Positions 1 to 8,438 of a stretch of 18,577 bases of DNA are shown here, in pieces. The position numbers and the translations under genes were made by a program. The stretch comes from an uncultured Bacteroidales bacterium (GTDB lineage: Bacteria; Bacteroidota; Bacteroidia; Bacteroidales; P3). The stretch is from the NCBI GenBank assembly GCA_937910265.1, contig CALEPD010000060.1, positions 1 through 18,577 of the forward strand. Direction: 5' to 3'. Within the stretch, counting starts at the first letter, position 1. Each line of letters starts with the position of its first letter. The notes below the pieces were generated by a model. The model saw nothing but the letters and a program-made list of their open reading frames with translations. It was not told the origin of the DNA and did no database searches.

Positions 1-1134
1 ATGGGTATTCCTTCGGGAGCATTACTCGCAAAATTGGGATATAAGAAAACGGCATTGTTAGCGATTGCTATTGGTTTTATTGGAGTGGGAATTCAAACCC
101 TTTCGGGTGTATTCGGCAGCTTTGGCATTTACCTGATTGGTGCGCTCATCGCCGGTTTTAGTATGTGTTTGCTCAACACTGTAGTCAATCCCATGTTGAA
201 TAAACTTGGAGGCGGTGGAAATAAAGGCAACCAATTGATCCAATACGGAGGAACATTTAATTCTTTGTGCGGTACAGCTGTCATTATTTTAACAGGTCTG
301 TTGATTCCTCAGGGCATTCAGAATGCTACAATATCCAACGTCTTTCCGTTGATGTATACTGCATTGTCAATTTTTGCCTTGGCATTCATTGTTATTGCGC
401 TCACTGCTATCCCCGAAAACGAGCAACCTGCCTCGTCGAACGATAGAACTCAATCGGAAACATCAGCCAAAGGACCTTTGGCATTTAGACATTTCACATT
501 AGGTGCAATCGCCATCTTTATATATGTTGGAGTAGAGGTTGGCATACCCAATGTGCTGAATAAGTGGCTCCAAAATCCTGATTTGAATCTTTTGGGTACG
601 GGTGTGAATGCCGAAGCCGTTGCAGCCTCGGTTGCCGCCACCTATTGGTTCTTTATGTTGATAGGCCGTTTGCTTGGAGGTATTGTGGGAGGGAAAATGT
701 CCCCGCGTACAATGATTTCAGCAGTGTCTGGTTTCGCTATTTTGTTGGTTTTGGTGGCTATGTTTGTTCCGGCTGCCATTATGGTTAGCTTCCCGGCTTT
801 CAATGGCGTAAAAGGATTCGGTATGGTTGAAATTCCGCTCAGCGCCGCATTGCTGGTATGTACAGGTCTCTGTACATCCGTTATGTGGGGTGGCATTTTC
901 AATCTTGCAGTTGAAGGTTTGGGTAAATATACCGAGAAAGCTTCCGGTATCTTTATGGCATTAGTCTGCGGAGGTGGAATCCTTCCGTTGATCCAAAATG
1001 CTATAGTCGATTTCGGCGGTCCGGCAAATGGCTATATGCCGAGCTACTGGGTAGTCGTTGTTGGTTTTGCCTACATTCTCTTCTACGCATTGATTGGCTC
1101 CAAAAATGTCAATAAAAGCATCGATGTCGAATAA
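1..1134 (+). CDS. MFS transporter, FucP/GluP-like sugar symporter family (5' end cut off)
   Basis: The reading frame is open from the first base, so the true start lies outside the window. The visible 377 residues begin in GIPSGALLAKLGYKKT, which fits the conserved MFS loop between membrane helices 2 and 3, so roughly the first two helices are missing. About ten hydrophobic helices follow. NPMLNKLG and the TFNSLCG stretch (about residues 61-90) resemble the FucP branch, whose members import fucose, glucose or galactose with protons across the inner membrane. FucP-type proteins are usually about 400-440 residues, which agrees with the missing piece. A polar linker near residues 140-160 separates the two six-helix halves. 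The substrate cannot be told from the sequence. The family is fairly certain; the sugar is inference. Confidence 0.85.
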   Translation: MGIPSGALLAKLGYKKTALLAIAIGFIGVGIQTLSGVFGSFGIYLIGALIAGFSMCLLNTVVNPMLNKLGGGGNKGNQLIQYGGTFNSLCGTAVIILTGLLIPQGIQNATISNVFPLMYTALSIFALAFIVIALTAIPENEQPASSNDRTQSETSAKGPLAFRHFTLGAIAIFIYVGVEVGIPNVLNKWLQNPDLNLLGTGVNAEAVAASVAATYWFFMLIGRLLGGIVGGKMSPRTMISAVSGFAILLVLVAMFVPAAIMVSFPAFNGVKGFGMVEIPLSAALLVCTGLCTSVMWGGIFNLAVEGLGKYTEKASGIFMALVCGGGILPLIQNAIVDFGGPANGYMPSYWVVVVGFAYILFYALIGSKNVNKSIDVE

Positions 1135-1135
1135 A

Positions 1136-1159
1136 GCATAGCAAGTGGCGATGCCTTTT
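1136..1159 (+). terminator. Weak hairpin terminator after the MFS gene
   Basis: GCATAGC (1136-1142) and GCGATGC (1148-1154) pair over seven positions with one A/G mismatch and a five-base loop. CTTTT follows, starting two bases after the MFS stop codon. The short T-run makes it a modest candidate. Confidence 0.45.
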
Positions 1160-1191
1160 ATGACACACGAAAGCACTGATTAAGAATTATA

Positions 1192-1223
1192 TTTGTGTAT
1201 TTTAAATATTAAATGTAAATTTG
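1192..1223 (+). promoter_or_regulatory. Bacteroidetes-type promoter for rpsA
   Basis: TTTG (1192-1195) is followed after 20 bases by TAAATTTG (1216-1223). This matches the known Bacteroidetes primary sigma pattern TTTG-N19/20-TAnnTTTG. A second -7-like box, TATATTTG, lies at 1188-1195. Transcription would begin near 1230, leaving a leader of about 95 bases before rpsA. Confidence 0.7.
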
Positions 1224-1274
1224 CAGTTCATATGTGTGAGTGAGTATTCTTACTAATATATTGAATCACACTGT

Positions 1275-1319
1275 GTTGTATTAAGTTTAACCCGATCGAG
1301 TAAGCGATCATAATACAAT
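1275..1319 (+). promoter_or_regulatory. Foldable 5' leader of rpsA (candidate cis-regulatory hairpin)
   Basis: TTGTATTA (1276-1283) is exactly complementary to TAATACAA (1311-1318); a G/U pair at 1275/1319 extends it to nine pairs. Inside this outer stem, GATCG (1294-1298) pairs with CGATC (1305-1309) over the loop AGTAAG. An unpaired stretch of ten bases (1284-1293) lies on the left and a single base on the right. The structure ends about seven bases before the rpsA start codon, so it could affect ribosome access. Ribosomal protein genes are often controlled by their own products through such leaders, but I do not recognise this as a named RNA family. Confidence 0.4.
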
Positions 1320-1326
1320 CTATTTA

Positions 1327-3126
1327 ATGGATTACAAGAATGTACAGCCGATAGCAGATTTTGATTGGAATGCTATTGACAAAGAAGAACGCAACAATGA
1401 TCAGTCTCAGAAAATGAATGATGCCTATGAGCAAACATTCAATGCTTTTACTGAGCAGGAAATTATCGAAGGAACTATCGTTTCTATTAACAGCCGTGAA
1501 GCCGTTGTAAATATCGGTTTCAAATCCGACGGTGTCATCTCTTCCTCCGAGTTGCGTTACAACCCCGAATTCAAAGCTGGGGATAAAATCGAGGTCTATG
1601 TTGAAAGTCAGGAAGACTCCAATGGTCAACTTCTCCTTTCTCATAAAAAAGCTCGTATCTTAAAATCTTGGGAGCGTGTTAATCTCGCTTTCGAAAATCA
1701 GGAAATCATTACCGGTTACGTTAAAAGCAGAACCAAAGGTGGTCTTATTGTTACTGTTTTCGACAATATCGAGGCCTTCTTGCCCGGTTCTCAAATCGAC
1801 GTTAAACCTATCCGCGATTTCGATGTTTATGTTGACAAAACCATGGAATTCAAAGTGGTTAAGATCAATCATGAATATAAAAATGTCGTTATTTCTCACA
1901 AGGCTCTTATCGAAGATGAGTTGGAAGCTCAGAAAGCTGAAATCATCTCTCATCTCGAAAAAGGTCAAATCCTCGAAGGTATTGTTAAGAATATCACCAG
2001 CTACGGTGTATTCATCGACCTCGGTGGCGTAGATGGTCTTATCCACATCACCGACTTGAGCTGGGGTCGCATCAATCATACTGAAGAAATCGTTCGTTTG
2101 GATGAAAAGATCAACGTTGTTATTCTCGATTTCGACGAGGCAAAACGTCGTATTGCCCTCGGTCTCAAACAACTTACTCCTCATCCTTGGGACGCCCTTG
2201 ATGCAAATCTTAAAGAAGGTGACAAGGTTAAAGGTAAAGTTGTTGTCATCGCCGATTATGGTGCATTCGTAGAAGTTGTTCCCGGTGTTGAAGGTCTCAT
2301 CCACGTAAGCGAAATGAGCTGGAGCCAGCACCTCCGCAGTGCTCAGGATTTCTTGAGCGTTGGACAGGAAGTTGAAGCTGTTGTTCTCACCTTGAACCGT
2401 GAAGACCGTAAGATGAGCTTGGGTATCAAACAACTTATGCCCGATCCATGGTTGTCAATTGGTGACAAATACCCCGTAGGAAGCAAACATACTGCTACCG
2501 TTCGCAATTTCACCAACTTCGGTATCTTCGTTGAACTCGAGGAAGGTGTTGACGGTCTCATCCACATCAGTGACCTCAGCTGGAGCAAGAAAATCAAACA
2601 TCCCGCCGAGTTTACCAAAATCGGTGATACCATCGACGTTAAGGTTCTTGAAGTTGATGCTGAAAACCGTCGCTTGAGCTTGGGCCACAAACAACTCGAG
2701 GAGAATCCTTGGGATGTTTACGAAAGCCTCTTTACCGTAGGTTCTGTACATCAGGGTACTGTCGCTAACGTTAACGATAAAGGCGCTACCGTTACATTGC
2801 CTTACGGCGTTGAAGGTTTTGCACCTGTTCGTCACCTCGAAAAAGAAGACAAGACCAAAGCTCGCTCAGAAGAAACTTTGGATTTCAAGGTAATCGAATT
2901 CTCAAAAGATAGTAAGAAAATCGTTGTTTCTCACGCCCGCACATGGCAAGATGCTTCTGCTGAAGAGCGTGCAGCTGCTGAGAACGAAGAAGCTAAGAAA
3001 GAACGCAATACCAAGAAAACTGTTAAGAAAATCAATGATACTTTAGAGAAAACCACTCTCGGCGACCTCGACGTATTGGCTAGCCTCAAAGAACAAATCG
3101 ACGAGGAAACCAAACAATCCGAATAG
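1327..3126 (+). CDS. rpsA: 30S ribosomal protein S1
   Basis: This 599-residue protein is the mRNA-binding ribosomal protein bS1. Six S1 (OB-fold) repeats can be seen at roughly residues 45-107, 125-193, 211-280, 298-367, 385-454 and 471-540. The middle repeats carry the typical GVDGLIHISDLSW-type signature (for example VDGLIHITDLSWG and VEGLIHVSEMSWS). The first two repeats are more divergent, as expected for the ribosome-docking repeats of this family. The charged tail (about 541-599) is rich in Lys and Glu. Length agrees with Bacteroidetes S1. The start at 1327 is the first ATG after the leader hairpin and has no strong Shine-Dalgarno sequence, as is usual in this phylum. The gene stands alone, with its own promoter and terminator. 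Confidence 0.97.
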   Translation: MDYKNVQPIADFDWNAIDKEERNNDQSQKMNDAYEQTFNAFTEQEIIEGTIVSINSREAVVNIGFKSDGVISSSELRYNPEFKAGDKIEVYVESQEDSNGQLLLSHKKARILKSWERVNLAFENQEIITGYVKSRTKGGLIVTVFDNIEAFLPGSQIDVKPIRDFDVYVDKTMEFKVVKINHEYKNVVISHKALIEDELEAQKAEIISHLEKGQILEGIVKNITSYGVFIDLGGVDGLIHITDLSWGRINHTEEIVRLDEKINVVILDFDEAKRRIALGLKQLTPHPWDALDANLKEGDKVKGKVVVIADYGAFVEVVPGVEGLIHVSEMSWSQHLRSAQDFLSVGQEVEAVVLTLNREDRKMSLGIKQLMPDPWLSIGDKYPVGSKHTATVRNFTNFGIFVELEEGVDGLIHISDLSWSKKIKHPAEFTKIGDTIDVKVLEVDAENRRLSLGHKQLEENPWDVYESLFTVGSVHQGTVANVNDKGATVTLPYGVEGFAPVRHLEKEDKTKARSEETLDFKVIEFSKDSKKIVVSHARTWQDASAEERAAAENEEAKKERNTKKTVKKINDTLEKTTLGDLDVLASLKEQIDEETKQSE

Positions 3127-3157
3127 TCAATCAGCACATTATTGATTTATCATAAGT

Positions 3158-3192
3158 GATACGAGTTCCCATAGTGGAACTCGTATCTTTTT
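3158..3192 (+). terminator. Intrinsic terminator of rpsA
   Basis: GATACGAGTTCC (3158-3169) and GGAACTCGTATC (3176-3187) form a perfect 12-pair stem with a six-base loop, followed by TTTTT (3188-3192). It lies 31 bases after the rpsA stop codon. Confidence 0.92.
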
Positions 3193-3295
3193 ATACATAT
3201 TTAGAATAAACAGCAAGTTTTGTCGTTTCATATAATAATCATGACACGCTGCGTCTGTCGTGAGCAATGCTTACCACCCCGCAAAATAGTAAACC

Positions 3296-5185
3296 ATGAA
3301 AAAACCGATTGAAGTATTGAACCATTATTGGGGGTACTCCTCTTTCCGTCCGTTGCAGGAGGATATAATCAATGCTCTCTTACGAGGTAGTGATGTATTG
3401 GCAATGATGCCGACAGGAGGTGGTAAGTCAGTCTGTTATCAGGTCCCCGCATTGTGTTTCGATGGCATCTGTATTGTTGTGTCTCCGCTTATCGCGCTGA
3501 TGAAAGACCAGGTGCAAAACCTCAAAGACAAAAACATCAAGGCGGCGTGTCTTGTTTCCGGTATGTCACGAAACGAGCAGGATGTCGTTTTGAATAATGC
3601 CCTGTACGGAAAGACAAAATTGTTGTATATTTCTCCCGAACGAATGAAAAGTCAGCTTTTCATCAATCAATTCCGAAACATGAATGTCTCGTTCATTGCT
3701 GTTGATGAAGCGCATTGCATTTCCGAGTGGGGGTATGATTTCCGGCCGCCCTATTTGGAGTTGGCATTCCTCCGTTCGTTGCATCCCAATGTGCCGATAC
3801 TGGCATTGACTGCATCTGCTACACCTAAGGTGGCTGATGACATTCAGGAAAAGTTGCAGTTTAAATCTTCTGCTGTTTTCCGAGGCGGTTTCTATCGTGA
3901 CAATTTATCATATATGATTTTCAAAGAGGATGATAAATATGGTCGGTTGTTGAATATCTGCAGAAACCTAAAAGACTCAGGCATTGTTTATGTCCGCAAT
4001 AGGAGAAGATCGTCCGAAATTTCTCATTATTTGAATCAACAAGGTATTTCGTCAACATTCTATCATGCGGGTCTCCCGCCGGCAGAGCGTGATGTTCATC
4101 AGTCTGTTTGGATGAAGGGTACTGAGAGGGTTATGGTTGCCACAAATGCCTTTGGTATGGGTATAGACAAGGGCGACGTGCGTTTTGTCGTCCACTTGGA
4201 TATCCCCCAATCGATAGAGGCCTATTATCAGGAGGCAGGTCGTGCCGGACGTGATGGCTTGCCGTCATATGCTATTATGCTCTATGACGATTATGATTTA
4301 AAACAATGTGAGGATGGCTTCCGACGCAGCTTTCCCAAAATAGAGTATATAAGAAATGTATACTCTGCTATCTGTAATTTCTACCAAATCCCTGTTGGTT
4401 CTGGAGCAGGCAGTGTATTTCCTTATGACATCGAAAAAATATGCAGTTCGTATAAATTCAATGTTGCGGAGTATTTTAGTGCCACTCATTTTTTGGAGCG
4501 GGAGGGTCTGATATCCATTTCTGATACCGAGGAACTCGTGTCGAAGGTTTACATCCCTGTCTCCAAGGAAACACTGTATCGCTTTCAGGTCGAGAATGTT
4601 CTATACGATGATTTAATATCCATCTTATTGCGGATGTACGGTGGTCTGTTTTCTGACTTTATTCCAATCAGTGAGCGGAAAATTGCCGAAAGGGCGATGA
4701 TTCTCGAAAGTCGGGTGGTTAAGATGCTTCAGCACCTTGACGCATGCAATATTATCATGTATAAGAAGAAACACCCCGGCCCACGTATCTTCTTTACATC
4801 AGAACGCATCGATTCCCAAAGTATATTGTTGGCAGATGCAAAATATAACCAACTTAAGCAAAATGCTGAAACCCGACTCAAAGCAATGCTGAATTTCGTG
4901 ACCTCCGTAGAAGATTGCCGCAGTTCAAGATTGTTGTCCTATTTCGGGGAAGAGGGTGGCGCAAAATGTTCAATGTGCGATGTTTGTCGTGCGGAACGTG
5001 ATTCTAAAACAAAGGCCGATGTTTCAGAACGCATTTTGCAACTCCTCGATTCTTCTGCAATGTCAATGAAAACTCTCGCATCGCATTTCCCGGATATCGA
5101 TGAGCAACAACTTGTTCAGACTGTTAGGCAGTTGATTGACTTGAGGAAGATTGGCGTAAATGATAAGTTGGAGTTGTACAGGTAG
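3296..5185 (+). CDS. recQ: RecQ family ATP-dependent DNA helicase
   Basis: RecQ helicases unwind DNA 3' to 5' during recombination and repair of stalled forks. The 629-residue product has the full helicase core: Walker A MPTGGGKS (residues 38-45, Lys44), Walker B DEAH (137-140), TASATP (motif III), and motif VI QEAGRAGRDG in the second RecA-like domain. After the core comes a region of about 200 residues, then a four-cysteine cluster at Cys541, Cys558, Cys561 and Cys564 that matches the RecQ zinc site but lies far later than in E. coli RecQ. A short winged-helix-like tail follows. No HRDC domain is recognisable. Similar proteins of about 630 residues are known in Bacteroidetes, often beside a longer RecQ paralogue elsewhere in the genome. 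I saw no clear promoter in 3193-3295. Confidence 0.93.
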   Translation: MKKPIEVLNHYWGYSSFRPLQEDIINALLRGSDVLAMMPTGGGKSVCYQVPALCFDGICIVVSPLIALMKDQVQNLKDKNIKAACLVSGMSRNEQDVVLNNALYGKTKLLYISPERMKSQLFINQFRNMNVSFIAVDEAHCISEWGYDFRPPYLELAFLRSLHPNVPILALTASATPKVADDIQEKLQFKSSAVFRGGFYRDNLSYMIFKEDDKYGRLLNICRNLKDSGIVYVRNRRRSSEISHYLNQQGISSTFYHAGLPPAERDVHQSVWMKGTERVMVATNAFGMGIDKGDVRFVVHLDIPQSIEAYYQEAGRAGRDGLPSYAIMLYDDYDLKQCEDGFRRSFPKIEYIRNVYSAICNFYQIPVGSGAGSVFPYDIEKICSSYKFNVAEYFSATHFLEREGLISISDTEELVSKVYIPVSKETLYRFQVENVLYDDLISILLRMYGGLFSDFIPISERKIAERAMILESRVVKMLQHLDACNIIMYKKKHPGPRIFFTSERIDSQSILLADAKYNQLKQNAETRLKAMLNFVTSVEDCRSSRLLSYFGEEGGAKCSMCDVCRAERDSKTKADVSERILQLLDSSAMSMKTLASHFPDIDEQQLVQTVRQLIDLRKIGVNDKLELYR

Positions 5186-5189
5186 GGAA

Positions 5190-5771
5190 TTATTGAATGA
5201 AGTTTTTTAAGTGGTGATATAGACTGACAATAGGCAATCCCACAATATTGTAATAACATCCCTCAATTTTCTCTACACCAACCATTCCTATCCATTCTTG
5301 TATGCCGTACGCTCCGGCCTTGTCATAGGGTTTGTAGGTGTCTATGTAATATTCGATTTCTTCGGATGACAGATTCTTGAAGTGGACATGGCTGCATTCT
5401 GTAAAAGAAAATTGGTTCCTTTTTGAACGCATGCATACTCCTGTGTAAACTTCATGACGTTGTCCTGACAGTCGTTGCAGCATCTCCATCGCAATCTGTT
5501 TGTCTTGAGGTTTTCCCATAACAATATCATTAAACACAACAAGAGTGTCTGCTGTTATGAGCACTTGGTTCTCCTTGATGGTGTCACAACAGTAGGCCGA
5601 TGCTTTTTTTATGGCGATGGTTTCTGCTATTTGATCGGTGGGTATTGATGTGTCAATGCTTTCATCCGCATCAATGTCGATGGTTTGTATGGGTATATTT
5701 AGTGACGATAAAAGACTTTTTCTTCGGGGTGATTTCGATGCGAGAAGAATTTCAATATTTTCAAACCACAT
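5190..5771 (-). CDS. maf: Maf family nucleoside triphosphate pyrophosphatase (YhdE type, dTTP/UTP)
   Basis: Maf proteins hydrolyse non-canonical or excess nucleoside triphosphates to monophosphates in the cytosol. With the ATG at 5771 the protein is 193 residues, normal for the family. It begins close to the signature ASKSPRR (residues 11-17). Other hallmarks are ITADTLV with the likely catalytic Asp75, MGKP (85-88), GQRHEVYTGV (about 103-112) and KAGAYGIQ (151-158). The KAGAYGIQ form fits the YhdE subgroup active on dTTP and UTP rather than the YceF (7-methyl-GTP) subgroup. An upstream ATG at 5834 would add 21 residues before the conserved fold and is unlikely. It converges on recQ, with 4 bases between stops. 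The hairpin at 5843-5881 isolates it from the minus-strand unit upstream, and no clear promoter was found. Confidence 0.92.
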   Translation of the reverse strand: MWFENIEILLASKSPRRKSLLSSLNIPIQTIDIDADESIDTSIPTDQIAETIAIKKASAYCCDTIKENQVLITADTLVVFNDIVMGKPQDKQIAMEMLQRLSGQRHEVYTGVCMRSKRNQFSFTECSHVHFKNLSSEEIEYYIDTYKPYDKAGAYGIQEWIGMVGVEKIEGCYYNIVGLPIVSLYHHLKNFIQ

Positions 5772-5842
5772 TTGTGTCAATATTGTGTTCGGTGTGAGTA
5801 TAATGTCTGTTTTGTAATAATTGAGCGTTATCACTGCTGCCT

Positions 5843-5881
5843 AAAAAATAAGCTGGAGTATCATACGCCAGCTTATTTTTT
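5843..5881 (-). terminator. Symmetrical terminator after the MORN-repeat gene
   Basis: AAAAAATAAGCTGG (5843-5856) and CCAGCTTATTTTTT (5868-5881) are perfectly complementary over 14 bases with an 11-base loop. Read on the minus strand it starts five bases after the MORN-gene stop and ends in a T-run. Because it is flanked by A- and T-runs it could stop transcription in both directions, including recQ transcripts that cross maf. Confidence 0.9.
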
Positions 5882-5885
5882 GGTT

Positions 5886-7076
5886 TTATCTACCTTTTTC
5901 TGTTGTAGTTTTATCCTCTTTCGATATCATCTTTCCATCCTTGAATTGGGCTACAACCAGGGCTTTCCCCATTTCGTCATACCAAATCCATTCTCCGGTT
6001 TTTTCGCCGTTGTCAAATTCACCGCTTTCCTCTGGTTTTCCGGCAGTGTTGAAACGGGAATATTTTCCGTCTAAGGTTCCATTTATATATGAGCATGATG
6101 TTTCAATTCTTCCATTAGAATAAAATCTGAATTCCTCACCATGTTTTATGTCGTCAGCAAAATTCAAGGTGTACCGCTTGTTTCCGTTTTCATAGTAGCC
6201 GGTCCATTCTCCAGTTTTTAGTCCGTCAACGAAATTGCCCACATAATCAACTTTTCCGTCTTCATACCATGAAGTCCATTCGCCGTTTTCTTTGTCGTTG
6301 ACATACGAGCCCTCGTGCAATTTGGCGCCACTTTCATACCAGGTGGTCCAGGTGCCTTGGCGTTGGCCATTCACATAATTGCCTTCACGCCATTTTTCTC
6401 CGGTCTCGTAGTAGTAGGTCCAAATGCCGGTTTCCTTGCCGTTGGAATAGGTTCCGCGGATGCCGAGTTTTCCATTGGTTCTCCAATAAAACTTCCAAAC
6501 ACCCACTTGCTGACCGTTGGACAAGTTTCCTTCCATGTCGGTATATCCTTTTTCGGTCCACCAGGTGGCAGGCCCTTCTAATTCGTCGTTTTGGTATGTG
6601 CCTTTGAACTTTTGTTTGCCGTTCTGGTGCCATTCTTTAGCAAGTCCTTGGCGTACACCATTGACATAGGTGTATTCCATCTGAAGTTGTCCATTAATAT
6701 ACCATGCGTGGTAGATGCCGTTCTTCTTTCCGTTGCTAACAGCCACTTCGCTTTCCAATTTTCCGTTGGGGTACCATGTCTTACATTCCCCGTTGTCGTA
6801 GCATTCAGTTGCACGTTGGGCTCCATTGTCGTAGTAGATGTTCCATGTTCCGGTTTTTTGTCCACGGTCGTTGTATGATCCACGTTGATATATGGTTCCA
6901 TTCGGATGCCACCAAATCCATTCTCCTATACGGACACTGTCATCATCCATCATGCCTTCTACAGCGGTTTGATTGTTGTCGGATGACTCGTAAAACTTTT
7001 GGTATTGAATTTGTGCGGAAACTTGAAATGCAATGACAGAAAAACAAAACAGTGTGATAAATGAACGTTTATTCAT
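5886..7076 (-). CDS. Secreted MORN-2 (YwqK-type) repeat protein
   Basis: The 396-residue product starts with a signal peptide (Lys/Arg near residues 3-4, a hydrophobic core, likely cleavage after the VSA-Q region near residue 21) and so is exported. The rest is almost entirely about 14 tandem repeats of some 23 residues, each with an aromatic pair, a turn NG, a central Gly, an aromatic residue and a closing G (for example EWTSWYEDGKVDYVGNF). These are MORN-2 (toxin-antitoxin YwqK-like) repeats, which fold as stacked beta-hairpins. The second unit is about five residues short, near residues 74-98. The tail is charged (KEDKTTTEKGR). Despite the database name, nothing here shows a toxin or antitoxin. 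It is last in a unit with the DUF4270 gene (20-base gap) and the glgA-like gene. The function is unknown; an envelope scaffold or binding role is possible. Confidence 0.85.
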   Translation of the reverse strand: MNKRSFITLFCFSVIAFQVSAQIQYQKFYESSDNNQTAVEGMMDDDSVRIGEWIWWHPNGTIYQRGSYNDRGQKTGTWNIYYDNGAQRATECYDNGECKTWYPNGKLESEVAVSNGKKNGIYHAWYINGQLQMEYTYVNGVRQGLAKEWHQNGKQKFKGTYQNDELEGPATWWTEKGYTDMEGNLSNGQQVGVWKFYWRTNGKLGIRGTYSNGKETGIWTYYYETGEKWREGNYVNGQRQGTWTTWYESGAKLHEGSYVNDKENGEWTSWYEDGKVDYVGNFVDGLKTGEWTGYYENGNKRYTLNFADDIKHGEEFRFYSNGRIETSCSYINGTLDGKYSRFNTAGKPEESGEFDNGEKTGEWIWYDEMGKALVVAQFKDGKMISKEDKTTTEKGR

Positions 7077-7096
7077 AGCGGGTAATGTGTTTGTTG

Positions 7097-8425
7097 CTAA
7101 TTCGATTCTATGGTAACATCGGTATATATGAATTCGATGCGAATGGGTGAATTATCTTTCAGCCCTATTGTTTTGCTCGGGTCGGTACCGTTGATTACGG
7201 TTCGTTTGGCAGATGAGCGTCGGGCATTGATGACTAATATGGTGCCATAATCTTTTCCGGTTCTGAGCAATTGCTGCAAATGCTGGGTGATGCACATGCG
7301 GTATTGACCTTTGTCTTCATGGTATTTTCCATCGTATACGTGACTTGTAAACGAGCTTAAAAGGTCTTGGATGTATGCTATGTATCCCGATGACGATTTA
7401 CGGTTGGCTAAAATTTGGTCAGGAGGGTTGTTGTCTGCAATATCGGCCAAAGGTAAGATGAGTTCGGCGTGATGGATAACTGCAGTCGGGTGCAATTCAT
7501 TGAATTCTGTAATCCACTCGTTAAGGTCAAGTTTAATATTTGTTCCGCCAAGTGGTTCGATGTATAGATATTGGCTGCCCTCAATCGAGTCTACTTGATT
7601 TTGTGCCAATTGTGCGAATTGCGATGGGTAGTCGTGGGTGAAGTTGCTGAAGTGGTTTGCGCTAATTGTAGCGGTATTGCCTATGATGAAATCCATGGTG
7701 CGTTGGGTCGCACTTTGACCATAGGTATAGTAGGCTGTAATCTTAGTGTTTGAGGCTGCGAAATTGACTGTAAGCATCACAGGGTCACTATCGTCCTGCA
7801 TGCGTATTTGCAAGCCCTTGGAATGATTCATGAATTCTTGTGTGGTGAATCTTCCCCCGATGATTCGTTTGAAGTTTTCCGGATTCAAGTGAATGCGGAT
7901 GCTGTCCTGGCGTGTGCAGGTCAAGGTGTTGTCATACAGACATGCGTTTGTGCTATTGTCGACATCAAGTTCATCAAACGCATAGTAGGTCATGGTGTCG
8001 ACGACGGGTTCGGCCAGTTGCTTGACCGTCAAGTGTATGTTGTATGTACTTGTGCTGTCGTCGTTGTTTGGATACCATTCTTCCAGCATGATGTTGAGAA
8101 TGACAGAGTCCAAGTGCAGACTGTCCATCTCAAAGTCAATGCCAGTGCTGTTGGATAGGGCTAATTGTGTGTAGAGGGTTGCTTCGACACCTCCATAACA
8201 ATCATCGTAGTGTCGTCCGATGATGCCTGCAGAATATCCGGATGTTTTTAAGGAATCGTCGAAAATCGTACATGCCTGCATGTATGCGGTGTCGCAAATG
8301 CCATTGTATAATGTGAAGGGGTCTTGGAGTTCAATGCCTATGGTGGACTCTTTTTCGTTGCAGCTGGTTGCGAAGAACAATAGTATGGCTGCCCATATCG
8401 ACCATGTACGCTTAAATATATTCAT
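7097..8425 (-). CDS. DUF4270 family lipoprotein
   Basis: A 442-residue protein with a lipoprotein signal peptide: positive residues (Lys5, Arg6), a hydrophobic core, then ATSC with the lipidated Cys at residue 22. The following NEKES is charged, as is common in Bacteroidetes lipoproteins that reach the outer membrane or surface. The body, with beta-strand-like alternation and phrases such as DSLHLDSVILNIML, resembles the DUF4270 family, which is known mostly from Bacteroidetes and has no assigned function. In Bacteroides this gene often lies next to the half-length glycogen-synthase-like gene, as here (13-base gap). It is the middle gene of the three-gene minus-strand unit. The family call rests on recall of the family and its context, not a search. 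Confidence 0.8.
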   Translation of the reverse strand: MNIFKRTWSIWAAILLFFATSCNEKESTIGIELQDPFTLYNGICDTAYMQACTIFDDSLKTSGYSAGIIGRHYDDCYGGVEATLYTQLALSNSTGIDFEMDSLHLDSVILNIMLEEWYPNNDDSTSTYNIHLTVKQLAEPVVDTMTYYAFDELDVDNSTNACLYDNTLTCTRQDSIRIHLNPENFKRIIGGRFTTQEFMNHSKGLQIRMQDDSDPVMLTVNFAASNTKITAYYTYGQSATQRTMDFIIGNTATISANHFSNFTHDYPSQFAQLAQNQVDSIEGSQYLYIEPLGGTNIKLDLNEWITEFNELHPTAVIHHAELILPLADIADNNPPDQILANRKSSSGYIAYIQDLLSSFTSHVYDGKYHEDKGQYRMCITQHLQQLLRTGKDYGTILVINARRSSAKRTVINGTDPSKTIGLKDNSPIRIEFIYTDVTIESN

Positions 8426-8438
8426 TCGGTTTGAGTGA

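Noticed and set aside
1660..2433. 257-codon frame antisense to rpsA, and a further one at 2455-2835
   Set aside because: They mirror the codon bias of the highly expressed S1 gene on the other strand, have no similarity to known proteins, and lie fully inside a certain gene.
6315..6901. Several open frames on both strands inside the MORN-repeat gene
   Set aside because: They arise from the repeated codon pattern of the MORN units; the minus-strand frame with a signal peptide explains the region.
5886..7076. Toxin-antitoxin system suggested by the database name of YwqK/MORN-2 repeats
   Set aside because: There is no partner gene, and the protein carries a signal peptide and lies in an envelope-type unit.
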